Below the pieces are notes generated by a model. That model did no database searches and was not told the DNA's origin. It saw only the letters and a program-made list of their open reading frames with translations. Made by a program: the position numbers and the translations under genes. A stretch of 64,000 nucleotides of DNA. It comes from Paulinella micropora. Taxonomy: Eukaryota; Cercozoa; Imbricatea; Euglyphida. Below are positions 43,681 to 55,684 of this stretch, one piece after another (position 1 is the stretch's first letter; each line of letters begins with the position of its first letter). The stretch is from positions 305,080 through 369,079 of the forward strand of contig BJOX01000257.1 in the NCBI GenBank assembly GCA_009731375.1. The letters are read 5' to 3'.

Positions 43681-44639
43681 GCTCTTGCAGTTGTGTTGTT
43701 GGCGTACCACAGCACCTTGAACAATTTTGTGGATATGGCCCAGGCCAAGGCCAAGCCTTTTAATGCCAGAGGCCCTGAACGAGCTAGCAAGGAGTTCAGA
43801 ACTGCACTCGGAAAGATCATTCCCAGAGAATTTCAGGAATCAGGGAACGTCTTCCACGTCAAGCACAAGACCAAGAAGTATCAGTACGCTGAAGTGACGG
43901 GAATCGGGTTCACAGTTTACGAAACTGTCAACCCGGCGTCCGAGCACATCCAGTTGGAAAGAGGTTATTATATATTTTGTTGACTGGTGTATTTGACTCA
44001 TTTCAAATGTTTTTATATGTAGCTCTCATGCGGATGTTCGGGGGTGACAGAACTACGTATGCGGTGGTTGATGCGTGATGTGGGTCCGGGACCGCAAGTC
44101 TGGCTGCTGTCTCGTTGGGATACTGCGCGCTTGCTTTCGATAACGATCCCAAGCAGAGGGCTGGGTTCCATGTTCGTCTCATGGAACAGACGAAAAAAAT
44201 GGCTCACACCATTAGCAAAGCTGAGCAATTCAAAGACAAGGATGGGGACATCCAACCAGTTCCCATCGGACGTATACCTTTCCACTTGGGCTCGATCAAG
44301 GAAATTTTGGCAACTGTGAAGCCGTTCTCATGGCCCGGCCAGGTACTTTGTCAACTCACGAAATTTCGATTTTGATTTTTTTTCTTTTTTTTTTGCAGGC
44401 CATGACCACGACTGTGGGCGAAAAAGTTGAATTTCTCAAAACGTACTACGCTGACAATCTCGTCGAGATTAAGGAGCTGCAAAACCAAGTGGTGCTTCAG
44501 CGCAAGGCGCTGCAGAAAGAGGAAGATGTGTTGGCTGCTAAGACTGGAAAAGGGTTGAGTCCTTCCAAGAAGAAGAAGTAAATCACAATTTGATGGTTTT
44601 GATGTACTATGATGTGTAATATTTTTGAAATTCCGTAGG

Positions 44640-45294
44640 AAGCACTTTTCGAACTCCGGAAAATGTTTTGGGAGTAGATTTTGAGGAATTGGTAAAGGAT
44701 ATCAAAGACAAAAAGGAGAGTTCAAAGCCTGTTGTTGCTCCACCAGCTCCTCTCAAGGACTCGAGCGATTCATCGTCGTCATCGTCTTCAAGTTCTGAAT
44801 CGTCCTCAGACTCGGATGATTCTGACAGAATCTGCAGGGAAGAAAGATTCTCAAAAAAAGAGCAGACAAGGAAACAGAAGGGCAAAGAGGAACGTGAATC
44901 TGATGCTCAAGCAGAAAAAAAGGAGAAGGCTCGGAAAAAAGCGAAAAAGAAGAAGTCGGATGAGCCAGTGTCAGAACAAGGTCACAAAAATAACAATCAA
45001 CTATGGGTTGAATGTCCAGTTCTAACTTGGGAACGTTTGCAGAAAGAAGTAGTCCAAGCGGACTCCTTCCTATCAGTCAAATTAGATCAAACCGAGCTGC
45101 TACATGCTTATCGCACTGACTTTGAGCAACACAACCTCCAACGCTTTAGTTCCCTCCGCACCCGGAAAGCAACGATCCATTCCACTACTCTCCTGGCTAA
45201 AAACAAAGATCCTGCCAACAAAACCAGACTAATTTGCAACCAAGCCCAATCTCCCTGGCGCTTCATTCTACGAAGGGTGGGAAAAAATCCTTAG
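44640..45294 (+). CDS. Lys/Ser-rich frame, possible 3' extension
   Basis: An open frame beginning TFRTPENVLGVDFEEL, with a Ser run, a Lys/Glu-rich stretch and an ordered end (WVECPVLTWERLQKEVV and onward), to a stop at 45292-45294. An intron from 44577 (GTAAAT) to an acceptor before CACTTTTCG would fuse it in frame to the methyltransferase gene. Otherwise it is a separate gene with an unseen start. No family recognised. Confidence 0.35.
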
Positions 45295-45678
45295 CTTCCT
45301 TACCACAGAGTTCTCTCATCGTACACGAACTTTTAACCTGAACAGACCGGATGAAATACCTCAACCGCGCGTACCGCACTTTCTCCAACACCAAGGCAAA
45401 CAGTACAACGAAACGCACTATCCGAATCTTCTAGTTCGATGTTAAGCAGATGTTTACGTGGCTATCCCTGTCAAGTACTCAATCTCTACGTTTTGCCCTT
45501 GCCCATATCATCTCCCAACCCCCAAAACACTAGATTCTGAAACTGGAAGCCAATAGTATACATTTCCGAAACACTCCAACAAACTAGCAAATATGACATA
45601 GGATGGAACAGCAGCTACGCTCCGCAAAACTACATCGCCTTTACCTTCGACGATACAATCAATATGTATCACTAGACT

Positions 45679-46458
45679 TTGCCCACTCCCATTTCACTCG
45701 GCGTCGCTTCGTCGTCGTCCTCTTCGTCGTCGTCCTCGTCGTCGTCCTCGTCGTCGTCCTCGTCGTCGTCCTCGTCCTCGTCGTCGTCCTCGTCGTCCTC
45801 GTCCTCGTCGTCGTCCTCCGAGTCGTCGTCCTGGGTGTCTCTGCGTGTCATTGATGCCGCATCTTTTCTCAAGGAGACAGATGCAGAGCAGGAAGCCGCG
45901 GATCGTCCAGATGGAGAACTTGATGGCGGTCAGACGAAATGTGACACGATCTCAAGGTAGAGCAGAATATAATTCATTGTGAAGACTAGCATTTAATACA
46001 TGTTTTGGGAGGAGGTGGTTTTTTTTGTGGAGAATCTATTTCAAAATCCTGTTTTGCGAGCACCAAAAGTACCTCTGGATCCAATCACGCTTGCTGCTTT
46101 AAAATCAAAGATTCAAGCCACGATGGATATTGACACGGAAATTAACACGGGGTCCCGTCCGCCAAATCGTCAAGGTAATAATAAGTAGGGTTCGGTTTGA
46201 TAGGTTGTACTGAACTATTCTGTGTTGCAGAAGCTCCTCAAAAAAAATCAAGGTAAAAGGAATCAAGAAACTATGGATAAGTCGATGAGAAAGGGTCTAA
46301 GTTATTTTAGCTCTGCTCCCGAAGATCTTCTGTCCTCTTCCGATATTTTGAAGGACAACGTAGATAAGCGTCGAGTTACACGTTCTGGTCAATCATCTCC
46401 CGACAAACGGCCAGCCAGCTTGGCTGCCAAAGAAGTGCTTGACAATATTAATCTGTAA
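45679..46458 (+). CDS. Hypothetical exons with poly-Ser and unknown C-terminus
   Basis: 45679-45957 is a frame with a long Ser run (TCG/TCC triplets) followed by VSLRVIDAASFLKETDAEQE. About 46057-46172 reads VPLDPITLAALKSKIQATMD, and about 46231-46458 ends RPASLAAKEVLDNINL with TAA. A GTAATA...TTGCAG intron (about 46173-46230) is visible, but the frames do not join cleanly. No function can be given. Confidence 0.3.
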
Positions 46459-46770
46459 CCGCGCACACTGCCTTCATTTTTGATTCGAGCCACTTCGGTT
46501 CATACCTGCTGACATTTCGCAGATGTTTAAAGCTTGTCCTATTTGAGGTTTTTAATTATTAAAATTTGGGGAAAATTTCTGCGGAATTGCTGATACAGAC
46601 TTTTTAATAATCTAATATAGATTGTTGCCGGTTTTGAACAAGGAATGTGCAAATGGTACGGTTGTCATAGTTGACTAAGCTGTAATGTCAGAATGTTTCA
46701 AACTGAGGAGGTGTCTTTATCGTTACTAAGTCAACGTAAATTAAATCGTATTGTTTGGTAATGATTGGCC

Positions 46771-46851
<81 letters not shown>

Positions 46852-47406
46852 CATTATTTTTTAGTGTCATGATTGCTGGACAATTTAAGTTATCTTATCT
46901 GTTTTTTGTTTGATATTGAGAAGTCTTCTCTGTATGAATTGTGATAAGGTTCTTTTTTCTTATTTTCATTATGCATGGTTTTTGGTGTGTTGTGTTACAC
47001 TTTCTTTCCTCGAAACCGCACTGCTCTTTTCAAAAGTTTTTTTTAAAAAGATTTTTTTCTAATTTTTTATTGGATAACAGGTATTATTATTTGTAACATT
47101 TTTGGTAACGAGAGGATGCACCGTTCAATATTGATAAGTAACTTTTGGCAAAATCCTGCCCAAACAAATCTTGAGATCGAGTAGAAGTGTTTTCGAAAGC
47201 TTTGCAAACTCTCGTTGCGTAGGATTAGCTTCCGACTTCAGAAGTAGGCGTCCCAGACAGCAATTGTGAATGACGCTGGATGACCGGACGTACACACGTA
47301 GTCCACGAAGCTATTCTGACGGCCGGAACAGAACTCTATACCCAACATTACAGGGAGCGGCATCAAATTATTCTGTATAATTGAAATCATATTATCTATC
47401 ATTATG

Positions 47407-47480
<74 letters not shown>

Positions 47481-47500
47481 GTTTACTACTAGGCTTCTAT

Positions 47501-47534
<34 letters not shown>

Positions 47535-47541
47535 GCTACTG

Positions 47542-47583
<42 letters not shown>

Positions 47584-47587
47584 ACTG

Positions 47588-47634
<47 letters not shown>

Positions 47635-47640
47635 TTATTA
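46459..47640. other. AT-rich spacer with (TTA)n and (TAC)n
   Basis: No gene seen. (TTA)n at 46767-46858, (TAC)n with variants at 47404-47583, then (TTA)n up to the repeat at 47643. Confidence 0.8.
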
Positions 47641-47642
47641 TA

Positions 47643-47813
47643 GGGAGTACATAGGCCATCGGTCCCTTTCCATGGGCTGATTGGTATAAAGCTCCTAGAG
47701 TAATGTTCTATGCCGTCACTTCCTTTATTCCACCGATTGGTGTGGAGAATTTCCTTATGGAATGGAGGACTGGATGCACATGGCCTTTTGGCTCAGCAAT
47801 TGGCAGACGATAC
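47643..47813 (+). repeat. SINE-like family B, full copy
   Basis: About 171 bp from GGGAGTACATAGGCC to GGCAGACGATACAT, flanked by (TTA)n and (CATA)n/(TTA)n. Other copies: 53070-53156 (3' part), 58669-58782 (5' part), 59519-59691 and 59914-60086. All end in a trinucleotide tail. The 3' part resembles family A (TCAGC-ATTG-CAG). Confidence 0.7.
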
Positions 47814-47819
47814 ATACAT

Positions 47820-47884
47820 ACATACATACATACATATTAATTTATTATTTATCATTTATTATTTACTTATTTATTTATTAATAA

Positions 47885-47923
<39 letters not shown>

Positions 47924-48026
47924 ATAATAAATAATAAATAATAATATTAATAATAATTATTATTGTTATTATTATTATTATTATTTATTATTATTTTTAT
48001 TTATAAATTTATTTATTTATTTATTC

Positions 48027-48098
<72 letters not shown>

Positions 48099-48113
48099 CA
48101 TTACTATTATTAC

Positions 48114-48159
<46 letters not shown>

Positions 48160-48170
48160 GTATTTGTTAT
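47820..48170. repeat. (CATA)n and (TTA)n arrays
   Basis: Low-complexity AT-rich tails between the SINE-like copy and the beta-helix fragment. Confidence 0.9.
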
Positions 48171-48290
48171 TCCATATTATCTACATACTATCTATACATT
48201 ATGTACATGATATCTATATATTATCATACATAATCATATGTTATCCAATATTATTGAGTCAAAAACAAATTGCAAAGACAAAAACTTACT

Positions 48291-48764
48291 GATGCAGTTT
48301 GGGGTGCATGAAAGGGCTTGATTAGCACCTGCAGCTTCAACGCAAGATCGCCCTAGAACAAAAGTAAACCAGAGAGAATATTAAAGATCGCAAGGATCGC
48401 TAAGCTGAGAAATTATTGTGATTCAAACCTCCACTGACAGCAGTCCGATGAATGCTGTAAGAGCACTGCACAGAGACAGTGGGGCAGTAACAAGCTTGGC
48501 ACCGCCACGCGCCGAGAGAGTCGTCCACTACAGACCACCAAGAAAACACGCTGCCGGTCCGCAACATGTACCCGGCACTTCAAACAGTCCAATATCTGAG
48601 CAGCCCCCAAGTGCATTCTGGGGCATGGCGAGCATGCGACTAGAGCAGTCGCAATTTGGGCAGCACGTGCCATTAGAGGCTTCAGCTCTGGTGCAAGCGT
48701 CCGTCATCGTAGCCAGCACTTGCGACGCCGATAACCCGTCCCAAAAGTTTGCCCCCATCAAGTT
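48291..48764 (-). pseudogene. Beta-helix gene family, 5' fragment
   Basis: A Cys-rich exon (48764-about 48596; NFWDGLSASQVLATMTDACT, CCPNCDC, MPQNALGGCS) and a CVEAAGAN exon (48346-48291) match the start of the gene at 50545. The donor after GGCTGCTCAG is deleted, and the acceptor before CTTGCG has lost its AG. The beta-helix exons are absent and the sequence ends in (TTA)n. A truncated duplicate. Confidence 0.6.
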
Positions 48765-49326
48765 CTGTCACGACCATAACATTATTAATTAATGCAACCA
48801 ACTGCATAATGACTATTATTGTCTTGGATTGGCAACAGTACAAAACTATATAATGCAGGATCATTCCTGCAAACCTGCACGAACATGCTCAGTTGAATGC
48901 CCAGACACAAAACAGGCTCAACAAAAGCAAAGTGACAAGAAACAATGAAAGAAAGAAAAAAAGAAAGAAGAGAGAGAGAGAGAGAGAGAGAGTAGAGAGG
49001 AAGATAGACCTATAGCTATAGAAGAGAAAAGTGGAAAATGCTGTAAGATAAACAGATTAAAGTATATAAGCTTTCGTGATTGGAGAGAACAGAAAGAATA
49101 AGAGGAGAAGATGCAATTGAACAACAAACACATGCGGAAAATACAAAAAGGGGTGATAGAGAATGAAAAAGATTGGAATAGAGGCAGCAAGAGCGAGGAT
49201 ATATGTGTGGTGTGTGCGAGGATATGTTTGAGAAGGGAAGAATGGTCGAATAAAAGAAAAAAAAAAGAAAAATTATTACATGGAAAAGAAAAGCATAGAA
49301 AAAGACAGAAAAGTTAGGATTCCGAC

Positions 49327-50545
49327 AGGTGGTCGTTGAGTGGAATGAAAATAGGGCGGGTATTCGACGCTCCGGCTAGTGCCGCAGAAGGTGTTGTGCT
49401 CCACCACAGCAATCCCGTTCCAGTCATAATAAACAGAGATCCAGGGGCCAGTTTGAGGGTTCCCGATGAACTTGTTGTCTCGAATCATAAAAGTACGTGT
49501 ATTGGTGGGGGTTGTTCATCCATTGTATGGAAATGCCGTTTTGCGAGCTCTCAAACAAGTTGCGTTCGATCCACGCAGATTGCTCCTCGCGCTGGAAAAC
49601 AAAATTGCTGCCACCCTCCATGTTACGAAAGACACAGTCGGTCATGTTCAAGTCGCTGTACATCGCTCCAAGCCGAACCTCTCCGCCAGTAAAGTGTACA
49701 TACTGCAAAACCACCGGCTGGATCTGATAAAATGTGGCCCCAGTTACCGAGCACCTCATTGTTGAATCGGATCGGCAAGGTCGCGCTGCCAATCGCTTGC
49801 AGCCGCGCGTTCTCTCCGGGGATGATTCTAAACCCGTTGCCTAAATGAGACAGCATTTTCGTAAGAACGAAGCCATAGAGACTGGAGACCTGTGACAACA
49901 ACCCCTGGCAGGATAGTCAGCGATCCTCCCTTCTTCGTTCGGTAGTCGGTAAAAAGAGTAATATTTGACGCCCAAACCACATATGCTGACATGCGCAGAC
50001 GTACATTCTCAAGCCCAGAGCAACAAAAAAGAAAGTCATGAAATTACCAGCAGAGCAGGACCTTCCACAGAAAAGAAGCTTATTTGCACCCGCAGCCTCG
50101 ACGCAAGCTGACAACACAGTCTTGCTCATAAATCAATCTCAACGGGGTATCGTACTGTCAGTAAAGCTGCTGGAATAGACTTACCATACCAACCAGTCCC
50201 AGGGCTGAGGACTTGGAATGTGCAGGGGCTGCTGCTTGTGAACAGTCGCAAGCTTCGCAGTGCCATGCGCCAAGACAGTCGTCCGCTACAGGCTGCCAAC
50301 ATTGTAATGAACATGCCGCCGGTCCGCAACATCCAGCGACCCACCACTTCAAACAAATATTGATCTATAGCTAGACCTGAGCAGCCCCCGAGTACATTCT
50401 GGGGCATGGCGAGCATGCGACCAGTGCAGTCACAGTTTGGGCAGTACGTGCCATTAGGGGCATCAGCTGTGGCGCAAGCGTCCATCATCGTAGCCAGCAC
50501 TTGCGACGCCGATAACCTGTCCCAAAAGTTCGACCCCATCAAGTT
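49327..50545 (-). CDS. Secreted right-handed beta-helix protein, copy A
   Basis: Exons: 50545-50377 (Cys-rich, CPNCDCTGRMLAMPQNVLGG), 50107-50048 (CVEAAGANKLLFCGRSC), 49985-49890 (TDYRTKKGGSLTILPGVVV) and 49840-about 49327 (beta-helix). The last exon has strand-turn repeats typical of parallel beta-helices: LQYVHFTGGEVRLGA, MTDCVFRNMEGG, IERNLFESSQNG, IRDNKFIGN, VVEHNTFCG. Frame changes occur at a GGGG run and a CCCCC run, both shared with copy B. An extra G near 49357 destroys the C-terminus found in copy B. No catalytic residues can be named. Likely extracellular. Confidence 0.55.
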
Positions 50546-50636
50546 CTGCCATCACGAATAAGTAAACACATATACGTACATTAAAAAACACAAGTTACAG
50601 AAGGAGAGACTTCGAGACGATGTTCACCTAACAAAT

Positions 50637-50754
50637 TCATACAATGTCACCTTGAGAGAGAAACAGAGACAGCAAGAGCAAAAAAGAGAACAGAGAGAGA
50701 GGGAGAGAGAGAGAGGGAGAGAGAGAGAGAGAGAAAGAGAAAAAACAGAGAGAG

Positions 50755-50809
<55 letters not shown>

Positions 50810-50830
50810 ACAGAGACAAAAGAGACACTG
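50637..50830. repeat. (GA)n tract
   Basis: GA-rich low-complexity sequence between beta-helix copies B and A. A shorter one is at 48955-48995 downstream of copy A. Confidence 0.85.
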
Positions 50831-50864
50831 AAAGAAAAAGAGAAAGAAAGTTTGAGCTTTTTAT

Positions 50865-51967
50865 TTAGGTTTCCGACAGGTGGTCGTTGAGTGGAATGAA
50901 AATAGGGCGGTATTCGACGCTCCGGCTAGTGCCGCAGAAGGTGTTGCGCTCCACCACAGCAATCCAGTTCCAGTCATAATAAACAGAGATCCAGGAGCCA
51001 GTTTGAGGGTTCCCGATGAACTTGTTGTCTCGAATCACAAAAGTACGTGTGTTGGTGGGGGTTGTTCATCCATTGCATGGAAATGCCGTTTTGCGAGCTC
51101 TCAAACAAGTTGCGTTCGATCCACGCAAATTGCTCCTCGCGCTGAAAACAAAATTGCTGCCACCCTCCATGTTACGAAAGACACAGTCGGTCATGTTCAA
51201 GTCGCCGTACATCGCTCCAAGCCGAACCTCTCCGCCAGTAAAGTGTACATACTGCAGAACCACCGGCTGGATCTGATAAAATGTGGCCCCAGTTACCGAG
51301 CACCTCATTGTTGAATCGGATCGGCAAGGTCGCGCTGCCAATCGCTTGCAGCCGCGCGTTCTCTCCGGGGATGATTCTAAACCCGTTGCCTGACAGATAT
51401 TTGTATTTTGATGATTGAACGAACGATGAACGAACGATGTACTGATGAAACGTTTTTTACTTTCATTTGTCTTTTGAAAGCTCTTTTTTTCAAATGTAAT
51501 TTTTCTATTGCACGCAGGCAAACATATTGACAGTCAAGACAACGTACGAAGAAGATTAGTCAGAAGAATGAGATGCCAAAGAATTGTGAAGTCCAAACAC
51601 AGATACAGTCATACGTATATTCACGCAGTTGAAGATGAAATAGAAAAAGACTGCAACTAATAGGAGGGTCATTTGGATGAAGAAGAAAGGGATTGAATTA
51701 TGCAAACAAACCATTAACAACAACTCCTGGTTGTATTGCCAGGGACCCGCCAGTTGGTATTTTGTAATCCGTCAGCAAGTTCAACGGGCTTACATCCAGG
51801 CCCCAGATCATAATATTATCTGATGTCAGCGAAAAGACATTGCACAAAGCAAAGAAGGAGAATGCGCAGAGGTGCGTTGGGTTGGGGAACGTCACTAACT
51901 ACAGAAAATTACCCTGAGAAAAGACCGGAATAGGGAAAAGCTGAATGACTGTCAATAAGGAAAGCAT
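50865..51967 (-). CDS. Secreted right-handed beta-helix protein, copy B
   Basis: Exon 1, 51967-51913, codes a signal peptide (MLSLLTVIQLFPIPVFSQ). Exon 2, 51819-51712, reads DNIMIWGLDVSPLNLLTDYK then PTGGSLAIQPGVVV. Exon 3, 51389-50865, is the beta-helix, ending SVEYRPIFIPLNDHLSET with TAA. Phases agree at both introns. An AATAAA overlaps the stop (50865-50860). Two +1 changes of frame are needed inside exon 3, at GGGG (NWG...) and CCCCC (NNP...). Unlike copy A it has no Cys-rich exons. Exon 3 is nearly identical to copy A, indicating a recent tandem duplication. Confidence 0.6.
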
Positions 51968-52313
51968 ATTTGACCTAAATGATAGAAAACAAAAGGATGA
52001 GCTTCTGTCGTATTGAGGGGCTTTTTTTTTTTNNNNNNNNNNNNNNNNNNNNNNNNNNNNNNNNNNNNNNNNNNNNNNNNNNNNNNNNACACGCGCGCGC
52101 ACGCACACACGCACACGCACCCACACAAAGAAATACACATGCGAGATAAAACAGACATATATATACTAACTTACTTACTTGACTTACCTACTGACTTACT
52201 TTCTTTTTGACTGACTTACTGACTTACTCACCGACCGACTGACTGACTGACTGACTAGCTGACTAACTGACTGAATACGTGAACAGCTGACTGAATATCT
52301 AACTGACTCACTC

Positions 52314-52354
<41 letters not shown>

Positions 52355-52501
52355 TACACACACATACATACATACACACTCACACACAAACACACACACA
52401 CACACACCTTTCAATTCGTGTAACCCCAATATCGCAAAAAGCTGAAAATAAAGGTACAGCTCAAGACCATGGAACACGTTTTTTTTTTTAATTTTTTTTT
52501 A

Positions 52502-52532
<31 letters not shown>

Positions 52533-52642
52533 TTTTTTTTTTACAGTAAGCAAGGTTTAGTGAGAAAGGGACGATAGAAAAAAGAAGAGCCTAATTCAAA
52601 AGAATTCTGGTTCTAAGGTTATTATTATTATTATTATTATTA

Positions 52643-52732
<90 letters not shown>
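51968..52732. other. Gap, ACTG-type microsatellites and (TTA)n
   Basis: Contains the gap at 52033-52088, CA repeats, (CTTA)n/(CTGA)n at 52160-52355, and (TTA)n. The segment 52543-52619 (ACAGTAAGCAAGGTTTAGTG and onward to AAAAGAATTCTGGTTC) is repeated at 53287-53362. Confidence 0.75.
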
Positions 52733-53286
<554 letters not shown>

Positions 53287-55140
53287 ACAGTAAGCAGGTT
53301 TAATGAGAAGGAGACTAGAGAATAATGAAGAAGAGTCTAATTCAAAAGAATTCTGGTTCCAAGGAACAACAGTACAAGCTCATAAGGAAATCTGGAACTA
53401 AGGTTCAACAGAAAGCTTCTGGAAAGAGTAATATGAGAAGGAAAAGGAAAAGAAAGAGAAAAAAGATAGAAAGAAAGAAAGGAACAAAGGGATAAAGAAA
53501 AACCAGGAAAAAAAAAGAACGAAGAAACAAAAAAAAACAGGAAGGAAAGATAAAAAAGAAAACATAAAAAAGAAAAGAAACAAAAAACAAAAGAAACCAA
53601 AAAACAAACAAACAAACAAGCGAAACAAAAGAAACAAAAACAATACAACAAGACAACAACAGGCAGCGACAAATACTAAAAGCAAACAAAAACAAAGAAA
53701 CACAAAGCCAGACAGGGGCAAGGGAGACGACGCTGAACTAGAGGGCAAGAGCGGAAAGCGCCAGCAGAGGTAAGACATAACTAACGTGGGCGCAAGTGAG
53801 ATCAATTGATTGTCAGTGAGACAGCCCATAAGGAAACTGCAGCACCTAACGCAATTTACTCGCACCCAGAGGCTATCGTAGCCAGGGGGGTGGTGTGCAG
53901 AGCGTAGTAAGGCTCGACGTGGCGTACTCGCGACGCGATTATGCCGAGTGCTGCAGTATCCATAAGGACCAGCCCAAGCCTGGCAACCTCATAGACATGC
54001 AGCCTCAAGCTAGTCGAGCCAAACCACTCCGCACCCCACCTCCCTCATAGACCAGAAGAAACTCCACAAGGCACAACCATAAACATGCAGAAGAGCGACA
54101 AATGAACAAGACCAAACCTAACAGGCAGCAGCAAGTGAGAAAAACGAAAAAAAAAGAAAAAGAAAACAAAAGGGGAAAAGAAGGAAAGAATATATATATA
54201 TATACAAATATATGTTGAATAAATAATATATATATATATATATCTATATATATATGTATATATATATACACATGTATATATTATTCTGCTGAAACTCGAG
54301 TAAATAAGTATTGATCGCAAAAAAAACTAATCTTTTCCCTGTAGTCTTTTTTTTCTCTCTATGTTCGCCTACTTACATGCTTCCTTTTCAGCTCCACGAA
54401 ATGCAAGCGTTCTTCGATTATTCAAAGTCGGTCAGTGGAAATTATTTGCACTAAACTCACACATGTTGCAGATTTCTAGAACGTCACCTAGCTTTCTTCA
54501 AATGCGGTACACCAGAAAGTGGTGTATTTGCCCTTCTGTGGAAAAAGCTGAAGATCAGGATAGTTTGTGTTCACTAACGCGGATACCGCAGCACAGAAGG
54601 TTACCACCCCGGTACGCAGTATTGAGTTCGAGTGGTCTTATATTCTAAATAAAGGAAGAAGAAGAATGCACAGTCAGGAGTGGCAGATGACGTTGTTACT
54701 GGACAACCTTAATACTTGTACTTGCAAAAACTACTCTTTCGAAGACACTTGTTAGGAAAGAAGACAGAAGAGAGGGAAAGGAGCAAAAGTGGAAACCTGT
54801 TTACACGAGAACCGTTTCTTTTCTGAATTATTTGCCTAGTTCACGGGGAGTGCCACAAAAACGTTTTGGAGAAGTGTTTGCAGAGTTTGCCGTCCCGATC
54901 GGGTTAAACTCTGCATTTTAGTGCCTAAATTTTAGAGGTTTAGAAAATTTTAAACGCACCCAACCAACCCCAGATCTCACCAAATGCATTTTCACGCTCA
55001 TGCAAACAAAAATTGGTTCACTCTGGAGTAAATAGGCTGCTCTTGTCAACACAGCTCAATCTCTCAAAACTGAAAAGGGAGAAAAGACTTTTCAAGGAAA
55101 ACTACTTGCAACATTTGAAAATAAATATCGCATAACGTCA
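53287..55140. other. A-rich and unique sequence, no supported gene
   Basis: 53287-53362 repeats 52543-52619. A purine-rich strand follows to 53720, then unique sequence. (TA)n covers 54188-54280. A 95-codon frame at 54361-54648 shows no recognisable domain and no splice context I would rely on. Confidence 0.6.
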
Positions 55141-55144
55141 GGAA

Positions 55145-55561
55145 TGTTATGTTATGTTATGTTATTTATGTTATGTTATGTTATGTTATGTTATGTTATG
55201 TTATGTTATGTTATGTGTTATGTTATGTTATGTTATGTTATGTTATTTATGTTATGTTATGTTATGTTATGTCTATATACATATATACATGTACATTGTA
55301 CATGTATGTAATGTGTATGTGTAATGTATGAATGTAATGTATGTATGCTTGCATTTGAGCAAGAATAACATAACATAACATAACATAACATAACATAACA
55401 TAACATAACATAACATAACATGACATAACATAACATAAAACATAACATAACATAACATACCATACCGTAACATAACATAACATAACAAAACATAACATTA
55501 CATAACATAACATAACATAACATAACATAACATGCACATAACGTAACATAACATAACATAA
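55145..55561. repeat. Inverted pentanucleotide arrays (ATGTT)n / (AACAT)n
   Basis: (TTATG)n at 55145-55271 is followed after about 92 bp by its complement (ACATA)n at 55364-55561, able to form a long hairpin. Confidence 0.85.
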
Positions 55562-55564
55562 GAT

Positions 55565-55651
55565 TCATAAATACATACATACATACATACATACATACAT
55601 ACATGCATACATACATACAACATATAAATGTATGCATGTATGCATATATGC

Positions 55652-55684
<33 letters not shown>

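Larger units (their letters stand above)
39074..44581 (+). pseudogene. ParB/Srx-like plus DNA methyltransferase gene, disrupted
   Basis: Exons: 39074-39187, 39280-39479, 39625-39712, 39983-40155, 40280-41771, 41929-43310, 43400-about 43617, 43681-43963, 44023-44342 and 44399-44581. Phases agree except inside exons 5 and 6. Order of parts: basic N-terminus, a Lys/Glu-rich linker, a ParB/sulfiredoxin-like segment (HEDIYYLVIGGNHGVAAI), an unknown region, a Ser/Asp run, motif IV (LNAPWGW at 43223-43240), TVVDTCWKP, then motif I (VVDA-TGA-CGSGTA). Motif IV before motif I is the beta-class order of amino-methyltransferases; the likely product is N6-methyladenine or N4-methylcytosine. Frameshifts lie near 40920-41040, 41400 and 42345, plus TGA at 44076-44078. 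A 44577 donor with a distal acceptor could extend it to 45294. Confidence 0.6.

Noticed and set aside
47404-47640. Coding poly-Thr/poly-Leu ORFs
   Set aside because: (TAC)n and (TTA)n repeat read-through.
54361-54648. 95-codon ORF
   Set aside because: No domain, no conserved neighbour, ordinary length for random sequence of this composition.
55145-55561. Telomere-like pentanucleotide repeat
   Set aside because: ATGTT/AACAT does not have the G-rich strand of known telomere repeats, and the array is internal and inverted.
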